Shown here piece by piece: positions 6,296 through 8,539 of a stretch of DNA of 8,539 bases. The number at the start of each line of letters is the position of its first letter. The stretch's first letter is position 1. Under the pieces are notes generated by a model, which made no database searches, had not been told where the DNA came from, and worked only from the letters and a program-made list of their open reading frames with translations. A program made the position numbers and the translations under genes. Source of the DNA: Firmicutes bacterium UBA3572 (GTDB taxonomy: Bacteria; Bacillota; Desulfotomaculia; Desulfotomaculales; Desulforudaceae); the NCBI GenBank assembly GCA_002375985.1, contig DFNH01000016.1:57853-66391 (forward strand), written 5' to 3'.

Positions 6296-6340
6296 TGTGC
6301 CCCGTGCTTCATTAGCCTAATTTATTTTGCATTTTTGACA
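6292..6340 (+). other. AT-rich cheC-cheY spacer with a weak hairpin and T-rich tract
   Basis: CTAGTG (6292-6297, overlapping the cheC stop) can pair with CATTAG (6310-6315) with one G-U pair, followed by a T-rich stretch up to about 6336. ATTAGCCTAAT (6311-6321) is itself an 11-base palindrome. This is the most AT-rich part of the window. The stem is too short for a confident terminator, and no good -35/-10 pair is present. It could be a weak attenuator, a processing site or only a spacer. Confidence 0.25.
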
Positions 6341-6347
6341 AGGAGGG
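6340..6347 (+). promoter_or_regulatory. Ribosome binding site of cheY
   Basis: AAGGAGGG, 8 bases before TTG 6356. It lies downstream of the in-frame TTG 6335, so that earlier start is unlikely and cheY starts at TTG 6356. Confidence 0.85.
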
Positions 6348-6355
6348 GAAAGGCT

Positions 6356-6724
6356 TTGGCCAAGCGGATTCTGGTGGTTGATGACGCGGCTTTTATGCGG
6401 ATGATGATCAAAAACATTTTGACCAAGTACGGCTACGAGGTGGTAGGAGAGGCTGAAAACGGTGCGGTTGCCGTCCAGATGTATAAGGAGCTGAACCCCG
6501 ACCTCGTGACCATGGACATCACCATGCCGGAGATGGACGGGATTGAATGCGTGAAGGCCATCCTTGCCATAGACCCCCAGGCCAACATCGTTATGGTCAG
6601 CGCCATGGGGCAGCAGGCCATGGTGATGGAAGCCATCCAGGCGGGTGCCAAGGATTTTATCGTCAAGCCTTTTCAGCAGGAGCGTATCCTACAGGCGATT
6701 GAAAGGGCGCTGGCCAGAAGCTAG
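6356..6724 (+). CDS. cheY: CheY, chemotaxis response regulator
   Basis: Single-domain response regulator of 122 residues, the usual length. Asp9 and Asp10 bind Mg2+, Asp54 (VTMDITMPEMDG) accepts the phosphate from CheA, Ser82 (MVSAMGQQ) is the conserved Ser/Thr, and Lys104 (AKDFIVKPF) completes the active site. Phe101 occupies the position of the switch aromatic Tyr106 of E. coli CheY. Segments such as ILVVDDAAFMRMMIKNIL and ITMPEMDG closely match B. subtilis CheY as I recall it. CheY-P binds the N-terminal peptides of FliM and FliY, encoded next, and is dephosphorylated by CheC and FliY. The start is TTG 6356, giving MAKRILVVDD, because the only strong ribosome binding site lies just before it. 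It stands apart from its neighbours, with 60 bases before and 54 after. Confidence 0.97.
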   Translation: MAKRILVVDDAAFMRMMIKNILTKYGYEVVGEAENGAVAVQMYKELNPDLVTMDITMPEMDGIECVKAILAIDPQANIVMVSAMGQQAMVMEAIQAGAKDFIVKPFQQERILQAIERALARS

Positions 6725-6757
6725 CCACAAGCGGTTAGCAGGCGCGAATTGGTTAGC
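6720..6757 (+). repeat. Hairpin and direct repeat in the cheY-fliM spacer
   Basis: GCTAGCC (6720-6726, spanning the cheY stop codon) can pair with GGTTAGC (6733-6739) through seven pairs including one G-U, leaving a 6-base loop. A second copy of GGTTAGC at 6751-6757 could compete for the same partner. No T tract follows, so it does not look like an intrinsic terminator. A role in mRNA processing or stability is possible but unproven. Confidence 0.35.
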
Positions 6758-6763
6758 GGCGGA

Positions 6764-6770
6764 AGGGGGG
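6764..6770 (+). promoter_or_regulatory. Ribosome binding site of fliM
   Basis: AGGGGGG ends 8 bases before TTG 6779, the only well-placed in-frame start. The in-frame TTG at 6749 lies upstream of this site, and ATG 6774 is out of frame. Confidence 0.7.
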
Positions 6771-6778
6771 AAGATGCT

Positions 6779-7774
6779 TTGAGGGAGATTCTTAGTCAGG
6801 GAGAAATCGATGCGCTGCTCGCCGCGCTGGCCGCCGGTCGGGTCAAGGCGGAGGATCTAAGGGAGAGTGAGCCCCAGACGGCCTACAAACCCTATGATTT
6901 TCGCCGGCCGAACAAGTTTTCCAAGGAACAGTTGCGCACCCTGCAGACCCTGCACGAGGGGTATGCCCGCATTTTGTCCAATTTCTTGTCCGGGTACCTG
7001 CGGGCGACTATCGTGGTCCGCGTGGCCTCGGTGGACCAGTTTACATTCGATGATTTCGTCCGTTCCGTGCCGATTCCGACCGTGCTGACCATTTTTTCGC
7101 TGAAACCGTTGAAGGGCATGGCGGTAATGGAAACCAATCCGCAGTTTCTGTTTCCCATCATTGATCTCTTGTTTGGCGGGCCGGGGGAAATGCCCAAGAA
7201 AGTCAGGGAACTGACCGACATTGAGCTTTCGGTGACCCGCAAACTCAACGCCAAACTCTTGGAACACTTCAGGTTGGCCTGGGGGGACATCTACAAGGTC
7301 GAGCCCGAAATAGAATCCATCGAGACTAATCCGCGGCTGCACCAGATTATCTCTCCAAACGAGATCGTGGCCGTGATCACCCTGACCACCGTGGTCGGCG
7401 GCACGGCACGGGGCCTGATCAATATCTGCTTGCCGCATATTGTCCTGGACCCGATGCTGGTCCATCTTTCTTCTTACTATCGTTTTGTGCACAGCGCCCT
7501 GCAGCCCGACGGTACCGAGAGCCGCCGGCTGGCCTACTGGGTGGAACAGATACCGGTAGACCTGAACGTGGTGGTGGGAGAAAGTGAGATCACGGTTCAG
7601 GATCTGCTTAATCTTCAGGTGGGGGACGTGGTGCCTTTGAACCGGCGCGTCAACCAGGATCTGGACCTCTACGTTAATGAGCAGTTAAAATTTAAGGCCC
7701 AGGCGGGGATGCTGGGCCGCTATCTGGCGGTACAGGTTACCTCCCTGGTGGAAGGAGGCGAGATGGTTGACTGA
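6779..7774 (+). CDS. fliM: FliM, flagellar motor switch protein
   Basis: FliM forms the middle of the C-ring switch and receives CheY-P. From TTG 6779 it has 331 residues, matching the family length. The N-terminal docking peptide ILSQGEIDALL (4-14) is the CheY-P binding segment, with Gly where Asp or Asn is common. The CheC-like middle domain (about 45-230) has KFSKEQLRTLQTLHEGYARI (46-65), FVRSVPIPTVL and the GGPG turn (133-136) that contacts FliG, then INICLPHIVLDP (214-225). The middle domain lacks the phosphatase E-x2-N motifs, as expected for FliM. The C-terminal SpoA domain (about 255-331) contains VVVGESEITVQDLLNLQVGD. The start gives MREILSQGEIDALL. FliM overlaps fliY by 8 bases, fitting equal supply of C-ring partners. 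Confidence 0.96.
   Translation: MREILSQGEIDALLAALAAGRVKAEDLRESEPQTAYKPYDFRRPNKFSKEQLRTLQTLHEGYARILSNFLSGYLRATIVVRVASVDQFTFDDFVRSVPIPTVLTIFSLKPLKGMAVMETNPQFLFPIIDLLFGGPGEMPKKVRELTDIELSVTRKLNAKLLEHFRLAWGDIYKVEPEIESIETNPRLHQIISPNEIVAVITLTTVVGGTARGLINICLPHIVLDPMLVHLSSYYRFVHSALQPDGTESRRLAYWVEQIPVDLNVVVGESEITVQDLLNLQVGDVVPLNRRVNQDLDLYVNEQLKFKAQAGMLGRYLAVQVTSLVEGGEMVD
7752..7758 (+). promoter_or_regulatory. Ribosome binding site of fliY
   Basis: AAGGAGG, within the 3' end of fliM, ends 8 bases before TTG 7767. This fixes the fliY start. Confidence 0.85.
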
Positions 7775-8539
7775 CCGGATACTGGCCCAGGAAGAAATAG
7801 ACGCACTGCTCAGGGCGGGCAAAATGGACAAGGAAGCCGATGCGGGTGCGCAAGAGACCACCGCGGCGGGGCCGACGGCGGGTTTGACGGCGAAGGAAAA
7901 GGACGCGCTGGGCGAAATCGGAAATATCTGCATGGGTTCGGCGGCCACCACCCTGTCCGTGCTGTTGGGACACAAGGTGAGCATTACTAGCCCCCAGGTG
8001 GAGCTCAAACGCCGTGAGGAACTATTGGCCCAGTTTAACGTACCATATCTGGTGATCGAAGTTAAGTTCACCGAGGGTTTGAGCGGGTCAATTCTGCTGG
8101 TCGTCCAGACACGCGACGCGGCGGTCATCGCCGATCTGATGATGGGCAACGACGGTACGGCACCCCCGGAGACGCTGGGGGAAATGGAGGTCAGCGCCGC
8201 CTCGGAAGCCATGAATCAGATGATCGCTTCTTCCGCCGCGGCCATGGCCACTTTGACCAAGCGCACCGTATCTATCTCGCCGCCGGTGGCCCGCATTTTT
8301 GAACTCGCCGAAAACGCCACGGAGGCCTTCAGCCATTTTGAAGAAACAATGGTGGTGGTTTCCTTTCATATGCAGGTGGGCGAACTGATTGACACCGAGT
8401 TGCTCCAGATCATGACCATCGAAACGGCCAAGCAGGAAGCGGCCCTCCTGTGGCAGGGACTGGGGAGCGAACCCGTTCCGGCGAAGGATGAGGCGCCGGC
8501 CGTGCCCCCGCCGGCACCGGAACCCAAGCCGGAACCCAA
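7767..8539 (+). CDS. fliY: FliY, motor switch phosphatase (3' end missing)
   Basis: Gram-positive FliY is a C-ring protein that fuses a CheC-type CheY-P phosphatase domain to a C-terminal FliN/SpoA domain. The first 257 residues are visible. The N-terminal peptide ILAQEEIDALLRAG (5-18) matches the FliM-type CheY-P docking motif. A low-complexity linker (about 19-40) follows, then the phosphatase domain (about 41-230) with both active sites complete: Asp46, Glu50, Asn53, Pro76 (LGEIGNICMG) and Ser143, Glu147, Asn150, Pro173 (SAASEAMNQM). The visible end (about 234-257) is a Pro/Glu/Ala-rich linker, where the window stops just before the expected FliN domain. TTG 7767 (MTDRILAQEE) is chosen for the ribosome binding site 8 bases upstream and the fit of the docking motif. 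FliY is probably the main CheY-P phosphatase at the motor. Confidence 0.95.
   Translation, partial: MTDRILAQEEIDALLRAGKMDKEADAGAQETTAAGPTAGLTAKEKDALGEIGNICMGSAATTLSVLLGHKVSITSPQVELKRREELLAQFNVPYLVIEVKFTEGLSGSILLVVQTRDAAVIADLMMGNDGTAPPETLGEMEVSAASEAMNQMIASSAAAMATLTKRTVSISPPVARIFELAENATEAFSHFEETMVVVSFHMQVGELIDTELLQIMTIETAKQEAALLWQGLGSEPVPAKDEAPAVPPPAPEPKPEP

Noticed and set aside
6318..6329. AT-rich TAATTTATTTTG as a possible -10 region for cheY
   Set aside because: No acceptable -35 element occurs 16-18 bases upstream; the bases there are GC-rich and do not resemble TTGACA.
6335..6340. TTGACA, a perfect -35 hexamer, before cheY
   Set aside because: A -10 box at 17 bases would fall inside cheY and nothing like TATAAT is there; the hexamer runs straight into the cheY ribosome binding site.
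6857..7492. Long open frame on the - strand opposite fliM
   Set aside because: It mirrors the fliM coding sequence, and no domain or ribosome binding site supports it.
1..8539. CRISPR array, tRNA or rRNA gene, insertion sequence or prophage elements
   Set aside because: No regular repeat-spacer pattern, RNA gene or transposase or integrase sequence was seen; the window is filled by flagellar and chemotaxis genes on one strand.

Overview
The window is one continuous stretch of a flagellar and chemotaxis operon. All twelve genes lie on the + strand. Most junctions overlap or are separated by only a few bases, and no convincing terminator or internal promoter is visible. The first gene (flhF) is cut at the left edge and the last (fliY) at the right edge.

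The organism is most likely a GC-rich member of the Firmicutes, probably an anaerobic clostridial lineage of the Peptococcaceae/Desulfotomaculum type. The evidence is the Gram-positive gene set (FliY with CheC-type phosphatase domains, CheC and CheD, a sigma-D gene followed by a SwrB-like membrane protein, a CheY very close to that of Bacillus subtilis), strong AGGAGG-type ribosome binding sites, and frequent TTG and GTG starts. The genus cannot be fixed from this sequence.

Layout. Positions 2-775 hold flhF (partial), 768-1637 flhG, and 1658-2299 a two-domain PilZ (YcgR/YpfA-type) c-di-GMP receptor. A 74-base structured spacer leads to the sigma-28 gene sigD/fliA (2374-3150), then a small SwrB-like membrane protein (3143-3577) and a FlgF/FlgG-type rod protein (3574-4317). 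Next come cheD (4343-4870), cheR (4872-5681) and cheC (5678-6295), which serve receptor adaptation and CheY-P removal. Last come cheY (6356-6724), fliM (6779-7774) and fliY (7767 to the edge), which form the response regulator and motor switch. The spacers before and after cheY (60 and 54 bases) each hold a small inverted repeat.

How the genes work together. FlhF and FlhG set flagellar position and number, and FlhG is known in Gram-positives to assist assembly of FliM/FliY into the C-ring. Sigma-28 drives the late flagellar genes. The rod protein belongs to the basal body. CheR methylates receptors, CheD deamidates them, CheC and FliY dephosphorylate CheY-P, and CheY-P binds FliM and FliY to set rotation. 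The PilZ protein is the likely entry point for c-di-GMP control. CheA, CheW and CheB are not in the window.

No previously undescribed system is visible. The points worth a second look are a degenerate first active site in CheC (Ser where Asn is expected), an awkward start for cheD, the inverted repeats before sigD and around cheY, and a gene order that differs from Bacillus subtilis.
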